From CAVRXQ01 sp963849105 (GTDB lineage: Bacteria > Actinomycetota > Acidimicrobiia > Acidimicrobiales > Bog-793), in assembly GCA_963849105.1 (NCBI GenBank), contig CAWKGD010000001.1:186001-250000 (forward strand): a stretch of 64,000 bases of DNA, in the 5' to 3' direction. A program made the translations under genes and the position numbers. The notes below the pieces were generated by a model that made no database searches, was not told the origin of the DNA, and saw nothing but the letters and a program-made list of their open reading frames with translations. The number at the start of each line of letters is the position of its first letter. The first letter of the stretch is position 1. Below are positions 44,345-53,807 of the stretch, one piece after another.

Positions 44345-44833
44345 CTAGTCGCGGAAGTTCCCGAACTGGAGCGGGATGCCCAGGTCCTCTCCCTTCAGCT
44401 TCGCGATCACCGCCTGCAGGTCGTCGCGCTTTTTCCCAGAGACGCGCACCTGATCGCCCTGGGACTGGGACGAGACGCCCTTTAAGTTCATGTCCTTCAC
44501 GATCTTGTTGATCTTCTTCGCGTGATCGGCGCCGATGCCGGCCTTCAGCGCGACGTGCTGGCGAACCGTCCCCTTCGCCGCCTCTTCGACCTTTCCGTAA
44601 TCGAGGGCCTTCAGCGACACCTGGCGACGGACGAGCTTTTCTTCGAGGACCTGGGTGAGGGCGCGCAGCCGGTCCTGCGTGGGCGCGGCGAGCTCGATGT
44701 CGTCCTTGTTCAGCTCCACCGAGGAGCCGGTGTTCTTGAAGTCGAAGCGGGTGGCCACCTCGCGGGACGCTTGGTCGACGGCGTTTCGCACCTCTTGCAT
44801 GTCGATCTCTGAGGTGACGTCAAAGGTCGGCAT
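44345..44833 (-). CDS. YajQ family nucleotide-binding protein
   Basis: A 162-residue protein matching the whole family: PTFDVTSEIDMQEVRNAVDQASREVATRFDFKN at the start and GDQVRVSGKKRDDLQAVIA near the end. Some members bind cyclic di-GMP and interact with transcription factors; others bind tRNA or GTP. GAGAGGAG lies shortly before the ATG. It is a single-gene unit. Confidence 0.93.
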   Translation of the reverse strand: MPTFDVTSEIDMQEVRNAVDQASREVATRFDFKNTGSSVELNKDDIELAAPTQDRLRALTQVLEEKLVRRQVSLKALDYGKVEEAAKGTVRQHVALKAGIGADHAKKINKIVKDMNLKGVSSQSQGDQVRVSGKKRDDLQAVIAKLKGEDLGIPLQFGNFRD

Positions 44834-44910
44834 CGCGACGCGCTCCTCTCTTGCTCACGCCGCAGCGAATTCCTCGATCCGTTCGGGATCCGGTATCGTC
44901 GGCGCCTCGC

Positions 44911-44992
44911 GGGTCGGTACCCAAGCGGACAACGGGAGCAGACTGTAAATCTGCCGGCTCAGCCTTCGTAGGTTCGAATCCTACCCGGCCCA
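44911..44992 (+). tRNA. tRNA-Tyr (GTA)
   Basis: 82 nucleotides with acceptor GGGTCGG/CCGGCCC, anticodon stem GCAGA/TCTGC, loop CTGTAAA (anticodon GTA), the long class-II variable arm (CGGCTCAGCCTTC) expected for bacterial tRNA-Tyr, and T-loop GTTCGAATC. CCA is not encoded. Confidence 0.93.
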
Positions 44993-45390
44993 CCTGCACG
45001 AATGCCGAGGCTGGTGTACCCGAGCGATCGCGACCTTTGTCTCTTGGGGTGGACCGCGCGCCTCGCAAGTCGCAGTTCATTCCGCGTGATGAGGAAATCA
45101 TCCGTGATCGACGCGCCGCGCCAGATCTGCTTCGCACCCGGGAGCGTCGCCTTGTCTGCGGAATGCTCCATCGCCGCCGTCCATCGACGTCCACGAGCCT
45201 GTACGCGCTGTAAAGGGACGGCGCGTCGTCAGCGAAGCTGAGTACCAACCCGACGCCCGTGGCGTCGACCACCGCCGAGTCGGATCGTCCCTCGTCACGG
45301 GCCGTGTGGCCGGTGGGAGACCGTAGGCAGGTCGACAGGTCCTTAGTTTGGGACGTTGCGCCCTGTCGGCCGGTAACGAACCTTCCTACC
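44993..45390. other. 398-bp region without a recognisable gene
   Basis: Several frames are open on both strands, but none has a ribosome-binding site together with conserved motifs. One minus-strand frame reads VVDATGVGLVLSFADDAPSLY near 45200-45270, which might be a decayed gene fragment. No inverted repeats or transposase remnants are seen. Confidence 0.5.
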
Positions 45391-45633
45391 GTGAACGCCG
45401 TGGTGACGGTAAAAGAGCGCGAGCGGGTTCTCGAAGAGATGGTGAGGGATTGGGCAGCCGCCGAGTTCGGCTGCGAACCCCGGACCATCGACCGCGCGGT
45501 CAGCGTCGCCGAGCAGGAGCTCCATGGCGGGGAGTCGGTCCTTGGGTCGTGGAGATCGGCGTGCGGGTTCCTGCGGTCCTGGTCGCAGCACCCCTGCCAC
45601 GCCGGTCTGTTCCACATGGATCGGTCTGCCTGA
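45391..45633 (+). CDS. Hypothetical short protein, possibly a gene remnant
   Basis: From the GTG at 45391 an 80-residue frame runs with a plausible helical first half (VKERERVLEEMVRDWAAAEFGCEPRTIDRAVSVAEQELHGGESV). The second half (LGSWRSACGFLRSW...) looks poorer, while another frame continues with more protein-like sequence (VVEIGVRVPAVLVAAPLP) up to about 45740. This may be a short real protein or a frameshifted remnant upstream of the ABC transporter genes. No family is recognised. Confidence 0.3.
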   Translation: MNAVVTVKERERVLEEMVRDWAAAEFGCEPRTIDRAVSVAEQELHGGESVLGSWRSACGFLRSWSQHPCHAGLFHMDRSA

Positions 45634-45774
45634 TCGCATCGCACTGCGATCTGGAGCGAGGCGCGGTCTCCGCGAAGGGTGCCCAGATTCGCGCGACGAT
45701 GGTCCTGCTACGCGAGGCATCAACGAAGGGATTCCGGTGACGAAACGAACCTGCGACGAGGCTCTGGGATCCCG

Positions 45775-46737
45775 GTGATCTCCGTCGAGCGACTGACCAA
45801 GCACTACGGCTCGACACTCGCCGTTGACGATCTGAGCTTCACCCTGCAACCCGGCATCGTGACGGGGTTCCTCGGTCCGAACGGGTCGGGCAAATCGACG
45901 ACGATGCGGATGATCCTCGATCTCGACCATCCCGATCGTGGACAGGTGCGGATCGCCGGCAAGCCCTACGGCAAGCTGCGCTGGCCGCTTCGCGAGATTT
46001 CTGGTCTTCTCGAGGCGAAGTCCGTCCACCCCGGACGCAGCGCCTACAACCACCTGCTGATGCTCGCCCAGACCAACAGCATCGAGAGGCGGCGCGTCGA
46101 CGAAGTCCTCGAGCTGGTCGGCCTCTCGAGCGTCGCCAAAAAGCGCGCCGGGACCTTCTCATTGGGAATGAGCCAGCGTCTCGGCATCGCCGCGGCTCTC
46201 CTCGGTGACCCGCGAATTCTTATTTTCGACGAGCCGGTGAACGGACTCGACCCTGAAGGGATCCGTTGGGTGCGGCTGTTGCTCCGTCATCTCGCATCCG
46301 AGGGCCGGACGGTTTTCGTCTCGAGCCACCTGATGAGCGAGATGGCACTCACCGCCGATCACGTCATCGTGATCGGAAAGGGTCGTCTGATCGCCGACAC
46401 GCCGATGCGCGACTTCGTGAGTCAACGCTCCGAAGTGCGCGTGCGGGTGCGCTCGCCGCGACTCGAAGAACTCGTCACAATGTTGCGCGACCGACCCGGA
46501 GTCGGCGTCGAGACGAAGGACGGGACGGCGGAGATCACCGGGGTGCAGGCATCCGAGATCGGCGATCTCGCCGCGTCGCACGGGATCGCGATCCATGAAC
46601 TCACGCCCGTGACCGTCTCGCTCGAAGAGGCGTTCATGGAAAGCACCGAAGACTCGGCCGAGTTCCACACCGCAACGGCACCGAGCGCTGCGGAGGCTGT
46701 GCCCGTCCCCTCGAGCGAAAGCGCGGCCGCGCGATGA
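45775..46737 (+). CDS. ABC-2 type transporter, ATP-binding protein
   Basis: A 320-residue ATPase of the bacitracin/lantibiotic-exporter type. Walker A GPNGSGKST (about residues 36-44), signature FSLGMSQRLGIAAAL (with SLGM in place of LSGGQ, as in BcrA relatives), Walker B ILIFDEPVNGLDP and H-loop SSHLMSEM are present. The last 40 residues are Ala/Ser/Thr-rich and variable. The GTG at 45775 is the best start for the core VISVERLTKHYG. It overlaps the permease gene by ATGA. Confidence 0.88.
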   Translation: MISVERLTKHYGSTLAVDDLSFTLQPGIVTGFLGPNGSGKSTTMRMILDLDHPDRGQVRIAGKPYGKLRWPLREISGLLEAKSVHPGRSAYNHLLMLAQTNSIERRRVDEVLELVGLSSVAKKRAGTFSLGMSQRLGIAAALLGDPRILIFDEPVNGLDPEGIRWVRLLLRHLASEGRTVFVSSHLMSEMALTADHVIVIGKGRLIADTPMRDFVSQRSEVRVRVRSPRLEELVTMLRDRPGVGVETKDGTAEITGVQASEIGDLAASHGIAIHELTPVTVSLEEAFMESTEDSAEFHTATAPSAAEAVPVPSSESAAAR

Positions 46738-47594
46738 GCGTCGCCGAAGCCAGCGTCGCGCCCGAGACACCGAAAGACGCGCCCGCGCAGAAGGACTATC
46801 CGGGGCACTACGGCCCGATCCAGCTCATCGAGTCTGAGTGGACGAAGTTGCGCAGCGTCCGATCGACCACGCGCACACTGGTAATCACGATCGTCGTCGT
46901 GATCGGAATCGGAGCCATCGCCACCGCGGTCACCGCGGCGCACTGGGACAACGGCATCAACCGCATCGGTTTCGACCCCACCCAGCGAAGCCTCGCGGGA
47001 TTGTTCTTCGGGCAGATCGCGATCGGGGTTCTCGGCGTGCTCGTGATCACTGGCGAGTACTCCTCTGGCACGATCCGCGCGACCCTCGCCGCAGCGCCGA
47101 ACCGGCCGCTCGTGCTGGCCTGCAAAGCGGCGGTGTACGGATTCGTCACGCTCGTCACGAGCGAGATCATCACGTTCGTCGCGTTCTTCGTCGGCCAGGA
47201 TCTTCTCAAGGGAACGACTCCCTACGCCACCCTCGGTCAACCGGGGGTGTTGCGCGCCGTCGCAGGCTCTGGCCTTGTCCTGACGATGATGGGGCTGTTC
47301 GCCCTCGGCCTGGGGGCGATCATCCGCCACACGGCGGGGGCTATCTTCGCCTACGTCGCGATCCTTCTCGTCCTGCCGCTCATCCTGCAGGCGTTCCCCG
47401 TCTCCGTGCAGCACGACCTGTTGAAGTTCATGCCCCTTTTGATCGGGGAGCACATGGGATCGACCCTCGCGACGGATCAGGATTTCGGCAATGCTCCGCT
47501 GTTCACGCAGTGGGCGGGGTTTGCGATCATCTGTGGCTACACGGGGTTCTTGTTGGTGCTCGGGGGATTCCTCTTCAAACGCCGCGACGCTTAG
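46734..47594 (+). CDS. ABC-2 type transporter, permease protein
   Basis: A 286-residue membrane protein with six hydrophobic helices. It contains the ESEWTKLRSVRSTTRTL block and the ITGEYSSGTIRATLAAAPNR loop typical of permeases paired with BcrA-like ATPases. It is coupled to the ATPase gene at 45775. Likely role is export or self-protection; the substrate is not deducible. Confidence 0.85.
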   Translation: MSVAEASVAPETPKDAPAQKDYPGHYGPIQLIESEWTKLRSVRSTTRTLVITIVVVIGIGAIATAVTAAHWDNGINRIGFDPTQRSLAGLFFGQIAIGVLGVLVITGEYSSGTIRATLAAAPNRPLVLACKAAVYGFVTLVTSEIITFVAFFVGQDLLKGTTPYATLGQPGVLRAVAGSGLVLTMMGLFALGLGAIIRHTAGAIFAYVAILLVLPLILQAFPVSVQHDLLKFMPLLIGEHMGSTLATDQDFGNAPLFTQWAGFAIICGYTGFLLVLGGFLFKRRDA

Positions 47595-47690
47595 ACGCCA
47601 TCTCGACCTCGCGACGCGCCCCAGCGAGGAAATCCCGATGCGCCTGCACTACGGACTCGGCAGTTTCGCTGCTCGGCTATACCCCCTGCT

Positions 47691-48446
47691 GTGAGCGACC
47701 GCCGCTTGCTGGGCTTTGTGTTTTGCGCGCTTGCGCTTTGCGCCTGGTGCGGCTGGGTGAGCGGATTCCACCGCTCCACGGCACCTGCTGTTGCGACGTG
47801 GGCGATCTCGCTTCTCGCCATCGCAAGCGTCAACGTCATGCTTTGGCGGGGCAGGCGCGGTCGCCAACCTGGTTGGCACCTGCGCCCAGCAGATGACCCC
47901 TGGCCACGACGCAAGTGGCTTCGGCGTCGCTACGTGTTGGCGGGAATCTCCCCGTGGCTTGGGCTCGCGCTGGTCGTCGTTGTCTGGGAGATCCTCGGAA
48001 TCGATACGGGCAGTTCTGAGCCGCACCTCACGATCAGCGCCCTCGCCCAAGCGTTCCGCCTCCTGAACGCCGCACTCCTCCTCGTGTGGATGCTGGCGGG
48101 ATTCGGCTACGGGGTCGCTCGGGCGAGGGCTCCGGTTCTCTCCCCACCTGCCATGCGCGATCCGAGCGCCGCGGCAGGGGCGGCCTTGGTGAGCGGCTAC
48201 CCGGCGGGCACGCACCTGCCGACGGTGACGCTCGGGCTCCTCCTGCCGGCGAACCGAGCCGTCGGCGTCGGCTTCTGGCTGGGCGTCGTGGCTATCGGAG
48301 TGGTGATCGACTTCATCGCCAGGCATTCGGGGGGGTACCTCGCGAATGCTGGAGAACTGCTGCGGTTCGTCACTTCTTCCATGGCAGGAAGGGTCGTGTT
48401 GATCGCGGCGTGGACCTTCGCTGGATGGCACCTGTTCGCCTATTGA
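47691..48446 (+). CDS. Multi-pass membrane protein of unknown function
   Basis: A 251-residue protein with about six hydrophobic segments, for example LLGFVFCALALCAWCGWV, ISPWLGLALVVVVWEILGI and GFWLGVVAIGVVIDFIA. A central cytoplasmic-looking loop is rich in Arg and Trp (GRRGRQPGWHLRPADDPWPRRKWLRRR). No family is recognised. The GTG start at 47691 lies 97 bases after the ABC permease. Its 3' end overlaps the converging YfhO-like gene by 77 bases, so one of the two ends may be misplaced. Confidence 0.6.
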   Translation: MSDRRLLGFVFCALALCAWCGWVSGFHRSTAPAVATWAISLLAIASVNVMLWRGRRGRQPGWHLRPADDPWPRRKWLRRRYVLAGISPWLGLALVVVVWEILGIDTGSSEPHLTISALAQAFRLLNAALLLVWMLAGFGYGVARARAPVLSPPAMRDPSAAAGAALVSGYPAGTHLPTVTLGLLLPANRAVGVGFWLGVVAIGVVIDFIARHSGGYLANAGELLRFVTSSMAGRVVLIAAWTFAGWHLFAY

Positions 48447-51036
48447 TGTCGAGCGCGATGAGGGCGAGCACCATCGCGACGCCCGCGGCGGCGAGGGCGA
48501 TGCCGATGGAGAGCCCCGGCGGGTCGTAGCGGTACGTCACGACCGACGTGCCCTTTGGAACATGGATCGCCTGAACGATCCCGTCGCGCATCGGCGCGAC
48601 AGTCGTTTGCCGTCCGTCGTGGTTGATCGTCGCGGTCCAACCGGGCAGCGCCGCCACGTCGCGCACCAGCAACATTTTCTGTGGCGAGGTCACCGACACG
48701 GACTCGGTCGGTGTCCACGGTGACGACGAAAGGACGCGGGCGACAAGACGAACGGGTCGGCCGTCGGCTGACGATTCGGCGGTGAATGGTGCCTTTGCAT
48801 CGGCATCGCGGAAGACGAAGTACGGACCGATTCGACCGGCCACCACCCAGTGCGGAGGCGCCACTGAGGCCGAGAGCGGGCCGTCGAGGCCGAAAGTTCG
48901 CCCCTTTGCTGTCGTCACCGTTGCATCGATCGAGGTCACGCCTCGGGGTGCGGCGGGGAATTCGATCCCGATCGCGCGCACTTCGCGAGACCACACCGCC
49001 TGCTCACCACACGATGCGCGCGCGAAGCGCATCGCGCCTTCAGTCGTCGCGCCGACGAGGTGCACGCGCGACTCGAATGCCGCGATCGATCGCAACGGCG
49101 TGTAGCCGTAGCCGACACAGATCGAGTGCACGTCGACGTACTCGGCGAAGTAGCGCGTCGTCTCGCCGGACGATCGGACACGGACCTGGTCGCCTCCGGG
49201 TCGGTCCGGGTCACTTTCGAAAGAGGATGGCCGCACGAGCAGCGCGCGGACGTCGAGGCTGTCGAAGACGCTCGTCGCGAAGGCGGACGGCAACGCCGTG
49301 TCCTGGTCGTGCGTTCCGGTCGCCGCCGCGTACGGACCCCACGTGAGCGAGCCGTAACCCTGCGCGCTCGGGATCTTGTAAACGACGTTGAGGTTCGGCG
49401 CGCCGAGGTCGTCGAGGACGAATCCTCCGCGGCGCCCGTGATCGACGACGACGAATCTGCCGTTCGCGCCGACGAGCCGGGCGAGCGCGACTTCGTAGCG
49501 GTTCGGGCGACCGAGATCCTTGGAGCGGATCGGCGCGAGTGAGGTCTGGTTGACGCTGAAGAACAAGAGGTCGAGTGAGACGGTGACGATGAGCACCACC
49601 GACCGCCTCCGACGTGGAAGGCACGGACCGACGACGAAGACGATGCCGACGAAGAGCGCGAGGGCGCACGAGACGCCGAGGTACGGCGCGACGCGCCAGA
49701 CCGTCCAATGACCGACGTCGCGTCCGGCGACCGACCGCGCGAACGCTGGGCCGCCGACTGTTGCCGCGATCGCCAGCGCGAAGACGACGAGCGACGGCAC
49801 GACGACGCTCCATTTTTCGAGCGTCCGCCGCAGCATCGACCGGACCGCATTCAGCTTCCTCGGCAGCGCCGAGCCGGGATCGAGGAACTCGGCCGAGAAG
49901 AATCCGCCGAGCACGGCGAACGACACCGCCGGCAAGACGAGCGCCCGGCTCGGCAGCCGGCTCTCTCCGACGACCGGTAGGTGGCGGAGCAGGTGGGGGA
50001 GGAACGTCGCCGGACCGACCGCGACGAAAAGGCCGATCGCGCCGATGAGGTACCAGACGCGAATGCGAGAGGCGCTCGGCGAGTGAAGAAGGAACAGCAG
50101 CGCGACGGCGCCGACGAGCGCGACCAAGCCCGGGTACACGTCGATCTCTGCGAGGTTGGCACCACCGACGTAGTGGCGAAGACCGATGAGCCCGCCGCCT
50201 AACAGATGGGGGAGTGCAACCAAGGAGAGCTCGGCTGGACGCACCGATCCCTGAATGAGATACGCGAACGGGACCGACGCGCGTTGCGATACGGCGACGA
50301 AGCCATCGGAGGGGATCACCTGGATCGAGGCGATGAGCCCTCCGACGATCGTGCCGAGCACGATCAATGCCGTCGCGCGCAGGCGTCGGGTGCTCGAGAC
50401 GACGGCCGAGATCGCAAAGACGCCCGCGCCGAGCGCGGCATAGAACTCGGACTCCGGATTGCCGGAAAGACCGGTTGCCGCGACGGCGAGACCGAGGAAC
50501 GCCGTCCAGCCAAGAAGATGTCGGCTTGGGCCGCGCCCGATGCGCTGCAACGCGACGAGAACCCAGGCGAGGCTCGCCGCCGTCTGCACGACGTCGAGAT
50601 GGATTGCCTGCGACGAGACGTACCCGCCGAGCCCGTAGAGCGCGCCGCCGATCCCGGCCGGAAGCGGCTCGAGACCCTCGCAGCGCAAAAAGCAGTACAG
50701 GCCGACCGATGCGCCGCCGAACGCGATCACCTCGACTCCGACCCAGGCGACGATGCCGGGCAAGATCGCGAAAAGAGCGATGTCGGGGAACGCGACCGTC
50801 GCGTTCGCCGAAGCGAGCAGGGGTGTGCCGCTCCAGCCGAAGGGGTTATAGATCGGCAAATGGCCGTGGGCGAGGATCTCTCCGGCGAGCACCCGCAGCG
50901 GGTAGTTCTGGATGACGTTGTCGCCCGTGAGCAGGGGGTATCCGGCCGCCGCCGGGATCGCGAAGACGACGAGCGGGATCCCGATCAACAAACCGAGCGC
51001 GACGAGATCGCTACGCCGACGACTCCAGAAGGTCAC
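48370..51036 (-). CDS. YfhO-like multi-pass membrane protein
   Basis: An 888-residue protein. The N-terminal 450 residues hold about 12 hydrophobic helices, including GYPLLTGDNVIQNYPLRVLAGEIL and the HLPIYNPFGWSGTPLLASANATVAFPD loop typical of YfhO-type membrane proteins. A large extracytoplasmic domain follows, and a final helix (LSIGIALAAAGVAMVLALIAL) precedes a basic tail. YfhO relatives glycosylate lipoteichoic acid in Firmicutes; the role here is unknown. The GTG at 51036 is preferred; a TTG at 51183 is possible. It is divergent from the mannosyltransferase gene. Confidence 0.7.
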   Translation of the reverse strand: MTFWSRRRSDLVALGLLIGIPLVVFAIPAAAGYPLLTGDNVIQNYPLRVLAGEILAHGHLPIYNPFGWSGTPLLASANATVAFPDIALFAILPGIVAWVGVEVIAFGGASVGLYCFLRCEGLEPLPAGIGGALYGLGGYVSSQAIHLDVVQTAASLAWVLVALQRIGRGPSRHLLGWTAFLGLAVAATGLSGNPESEFYAALGAGVFAISAVVSSTRRLRATALIVLGTIVGGLIASIQVIPSDGFVAVSQRASVPFAYLIQGSVRPAELSLVALPHLLGGGLIGLRHYVGGANLAEIDVYPGLVALVGAVALLFLLHSPSASRIRVWYLIGAIGLFVAVGPATFLPHLLRHLPVVGESRLPSRALVLPAVSFAVLGGFFSAEFLDPGSALPRKLNAVRSMLRRTLEKWSVVVPSLVVFALAIAATVGGPAFARSVAGRDVGHWTVWRVAPYLGVSCALALFVGIVFVVGPCLPRRRRSVVLIVTVSLDLLFFSVNQTSLAPIRSKDLGRPNRYEVALARLVGANGRFVVVDHGRRGGFVLDDLGAPNLNVVYKIPSAQGYGSLTWGPYAAATGTHDQDTALPSAFATSVFDSLDVRALLVRPSSFESDPDRPGGDQVRVRSSGETTRYFAEYVDVHSICVGYGYTPLRSIAAFESRVHLVGATTEGAMRFARASCGEQAVWSREVRAIGIEFPAAPRGVTSIDATVTTAKGRTFGLDGPLSASVAPPHWVVAGRIGPYFVFRDADAKAPFTAESSADGRPVRLVARVLSSSPWTPTESVSVTSPQKMLLVRDVAALPGWTATINHDGRQTTVAPMRDGIVQAIHVPKGTSVVTYRYDPPGLSIGIALAAAGVAMVLALIALDINRRTGAIQRRSTPRSTRPFLPWKK

Positions 51037-51213
51037 GTCGGCCGGGGCGCCGACTCGGTGTGCGAGACGCCATCGTGCGTGCACGCGCCGGTTGGGACGA
51101 GGGGCTCCCACGGCGGGGACGGTACCGAAGGTCCGGCCGCCACAGCGGGACCGTGTCGTGATGCCCGAAACTCCCAATGCCAATTCTCAGGTGGGCTCGG
51201 TAGGATCACGCCC

Positions 51214-52932
51214 GTGTCGACCGGAGGTCTCGACCTAGGGGCCGAGGTTCGGCCCGACACAGACGGCCGGGTCGAACCTCCACTTCCCTCGAATCCTCTC
51301 CTCGCGCTCGCCGAGCGCATCTTCGTTCTTGACTACTCCTATGACTGGGGTTGGCTGAACGCGATTCGCGCGCACGCGCGGGCGTGGTTCGCACGCTGGC
51401 GTCGACCGGAAGGCGTTACCGAGCCGTACGTGCGCGGTGTGACGAAGGTCGGTGGTGCGCTGTGGCGCGCGGCGGCGATGGGTTTCATTGCTTCGGTCGC
51501 GATCTTCTTCGGAGCGACCCAACGCGACTCTCCGTTCACGTCGAAGCTCCCCGGCGCGTGGTTCTTCGGCATTCCGCCGCAGCCGGCGATCGCCGGGTAC
51601 CACGCGCCGCCTGGTCAGACGCTCTTCCTCGGAGTCATCGCCGTCTACGGCGGCGTCTTTTTGATGATCGGAGCCTGGTACGACGTCGTGAAGTTCGTCT
51701 CGTCGCACCGCGGCTTCCCCGTCGCGCGACTCATTCCGGTGTTCGCCACCTGGGTACTTCCGATGCTTTTTGTGGCTCCACTTTTCAGCAAGGACGTCTA
51801 CGCGTACGCCGCTCAGGGCGAAATGATGAGCCACGGCATCAACCCCTACCTGTACGGGACGAACGTCCTCGGCGCGACGCCGTTCTCGCGTCTCGCCGAC
51901 CCGTTGTGGGGCTACGTGACCTCGCCCTATGGTCCGATGTTCCTCGCGATCGACGGTTGGATCGTGACGTTGTCGAGCCACGATCTCCTCGTCTCGGTCG
52001 TCGGTCTGCGGCTGCTCGAGCTGTTCGGCGTCGTGATCGGCGCGGCAGCGATCCCGACGATCGCGCGATCCTTCGGCCGCGACGAGGCGACCGCCTTCGC
52101 GCTCGCAGTATTGAACCCGCTGATCATCTTGAACTTGATCGCCGGGGCGCACAACGACGCGCTGATGATCGGACTCCTCGTTGTCGGCTACGCGCTCGCG
52201 CGCCGAGGTCATCCGGTCTGGGGGATCATTGTCTGCGGTTTCGCCTCGTCCGTGAAGGTGCCGGCGATCATCGGCGCGCTGTATATCGGCTGGGATTGGC
52301 TCGGTCAGGGCCGCAGCGTCCGCGAGCGGATCCGACCAACCGTGACCGCGCTGATCCTCGCGGTCGCGACGATGGCGGCGCTCTCCGAAGCGGTCGGGCT
52401 CGGCTGGGGCTGGATCTCCGGGCTCTCGAACCCCGACGCCGTGCGCTCGTGGCTCGACCCGGCGACGGGGATCGGCTTGGCGTTGGGCCGCATCGTCCAT
52501 GCCGTCGGCCTCGGAGGTCACACGCACGTGTTGCTCACGGTGGCACGGGGAACCGCTTTGGTGTTGGCGTTCGCCGTGGCGCTGCGGCTTCTTTTGCGCT
52601 CAGACAGGATCGGGCCGCTTCGCGCGATGGGCTGGAGCCTGATCGCCTTCGTGGTCCTCGGCCCGGTGGTACAGCCGTGGTACGCCTCGTGGGGATTCGT
52701 CTTCTTGGCGCTCGTCGTCGAAGGACAAGCGCGTCGCCTGCTGATCGGATTCTCGGCGGTCGGCAGCTTCCTCGGACTGCCGGGCGGACGCGTCCTGCTG
52801 CACGAGCTATCGATCGCGAACCCTGCCCTGATCGCCGGTGCAGCGCTCGTGCTGGCGTTGATCGCGGTCGCGTACCTGTATCCGAAGTTCCGCCACGCGT
52901 TCCCACGCAAAGAGCTCGCCAATACGGGCTGA
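51214..52932 (+). CDS. GT-C family mannosyltransferase (MptB-like alpha-1,6-mannosyltransferase)
   Basis: A 572-residue polytopic membrane protein with about 12 helices. The first loop SKDVYAYAAQGEMMSHGINPYLYGTNVLG and the following WGYVTSPYGPMFLAIDGWIV match polyprenol-phosphomannose-dependent mannosyltransferases of the MptA/MptB type. These build the mannan core of lipoglycans in mycolic-acid bacteria, and homologues occur in many actinobacteria. The start is GTG at 51214. The head-to-head YfhO-like gene suggests a joint role in surface glycans, which is inference. Confidence 0.8.
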   Translation: MSTGGLDLGAEVRPDTDGRVEPPLPSNPLLALAERIFVLDYSYDWGWLNAIRAHARAWFARWRRPEGVTEPYVRGVTKVGGALWRAAAMGFIASVAIFFGATQRDSPFTSKLPGAWFFGIPPQPAIAGYHAPPGQTLFLGVIAVYGGVFLMIGAWYDVVKFVSSHRGFPVARLIPVFATWVLPMLFVAPLFSKDVYAYAAQGEMMSHGINPYLYGTNVLGATPFSRLADPLWGYVTSPYGPMFLAIDGWIVTLSSHDLLVSVVGLRLLELFGVVIGAAAIPTIARSFGRDEATAFALAVLNPLIILNLIAGAHNDALMIGLLVVGYALARRGHPVWGIIVCGFASSVKVPAIIGALYIGWDWLGQGRSVRERIRPTVTALILAVATMAALSEAVGLGWGWISGLSNPDAVRSWLDPATGIGLALGRIVHAVGLGGHTHVLLTVARGTALVLAFAVALRLLLRSDRIGPLRAMGWSLIAFVVLGPVVQPWYASWGFVFLALVVEGQARRLLIGFSAVGSFLGLPGGRVLLHELSIANPALIAGAALVLALIAVAYLYPKFRHAFPRKELANTG

Positions 52933-53023
52933 ACGCCTACGACCCCGAGTCGCGCGACGACGGGGTCGGGCAGTTGAGTTGGAGCGGAGCGACTCGGGGT
53001 CTTCCGTGACCGGCGGCGTGTCG

Positions 53024-53509
53024 TCAGAGCAGCACTTGCATCAGGCAGACGTCGAGCCAGCGGCCGAACTTCCTGCCGATCTCGCGCTCGATACCGATCA
53101 CTTCGAAACCGCACGCGCGGTGCACCGCGATCGACGCCGCATGATCGCCGACGATGCGGGCGATCAGCGAATGAAATCCGTGCAGCCGGGCCTGGTCGAC
53201 GAGAGCCGAGAGCAGCTCCTTGCCGACGCCTTCGCCGCGATGGGACGGCGCGACGTAGATCGAGTCCTCCGCCGTCGTCGAGTAGCCGGGCCGGGTGCGG
53301 TACGGGGAAAGGGAGGCGAAACCGACGACATCGCCCTCGATCTCCGCGACCAGTAGCGCGTAAACGCCAGAGTGCTCCGACATCCAAGCGCGTTGCTCTT
53401 CGGGGCTGCGCTCGACGAGGTCGAAGGTGACCATCGAGCCCGTGACCTCGGCGTTGTAGATGGAACGGATCGCTTCGGCGTCCTCGGGGCACGCGACGCG
53501 GATCTCCAA
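53024..53509 (-). CDS. GNAT family N-acetyltransferase (phosphinothricin acetyltransferase-like)
   Basis: A 161-residue single-domain acetyltransferase. The start IRVACPEDAEAIRSIYNAEV, the acetyl-CoA loop VAPSHRGEGVGKELLSALV and the ending GFEVIGIEREIGRKFGRWLDVCLMQ match the Pat/MnaT/YncA subgroup that acetylates phosphinothricin, methionine sulfone or similar small amines. It begins with TTG after a GGAGAGGG-rich site and is a single-gene unit. The actual substrate is unknown. Confidence 0.88.
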   Translation of the reverse strand: MEIRVACPEDAEAIRSIYNAEVTGSMVTFDLVERSPEEQRAWMSEHSGVYALLVAEIEGDVVGFASLSPYRTRPGYSTTAEDSIYVAPSHRGEGVGKELLSALVDQARLHGFHSLIARIVGDHAASIAVHRACGFEVIGIEREIGRKFGRWLDVCLMQVLL

Positions 53510-53587
53510 CTCGCCCTCTCCTTCCTCCCGGCCAAACGAACGCGGGCAGGTATCATCGCCGCGTCGAGAGGCGATCTCGGCCGCACC

Positions 53588-53660
53588 GCCCCCTTAGCTC
53601 AGTCGGCAGAGCACAGCCATGGTAAGGCTGGTGTCGTCGGTTCGATTCCGACAGGGGGCT
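53588..53660 (+). tRNA. tRNA-Thr (GGT)
   Basis: Acceptor GCCCCCT/AGGGGGC, anticodon stem CAGCC/GGCTG with loop ATGGTAA (anticodon GGT), T-loop GTTCGATTC. Discriminator T; CCA is not encoded. A TATCAT element about 28 bases upstream may be its -10 box. Confidence 0.94.
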
Positions 53661-53690
53661 CTTCGCTGCTGGCATAGCTGCGTCACACGC

Positions 53691-53711
53691 GCGATGCGAA
53701 CGTGGCATCGC
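53691..53711 (+). terminator. Hairpin after tRNA-Thr
   Basis: A 7-bp perfect stem (GCGATGC/GCATCGC) with a 7-base loop lies 30 bases after tRNA-Thr. No U-tract follows. Possible tRNA transcript terminator. Confidence 0.35.
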
Positions 53712-53807
53712 ATCGACGCTGATCACATTTCCTCACACCGCTCTAATCGTTCGCGCATCTCATCGTCGCATCCACGTGTTAGTGGTGGTGAAGCTGTTCG
53801 CACATGT

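Noticed and set aside
44959..45171. 70-residue minus-strand protein ending RIRTYEG
   Set aside because: The C-terminal residues are produced by reading through tRNA-Tyr in reverse; a frequent artefact.
51235..52527. 430-codon minus-strand frame opposite the mannosyltransferase
   Set aside because: Shadow of the GT-C gene, charged low-complexity translation and no ribosome-binding site.
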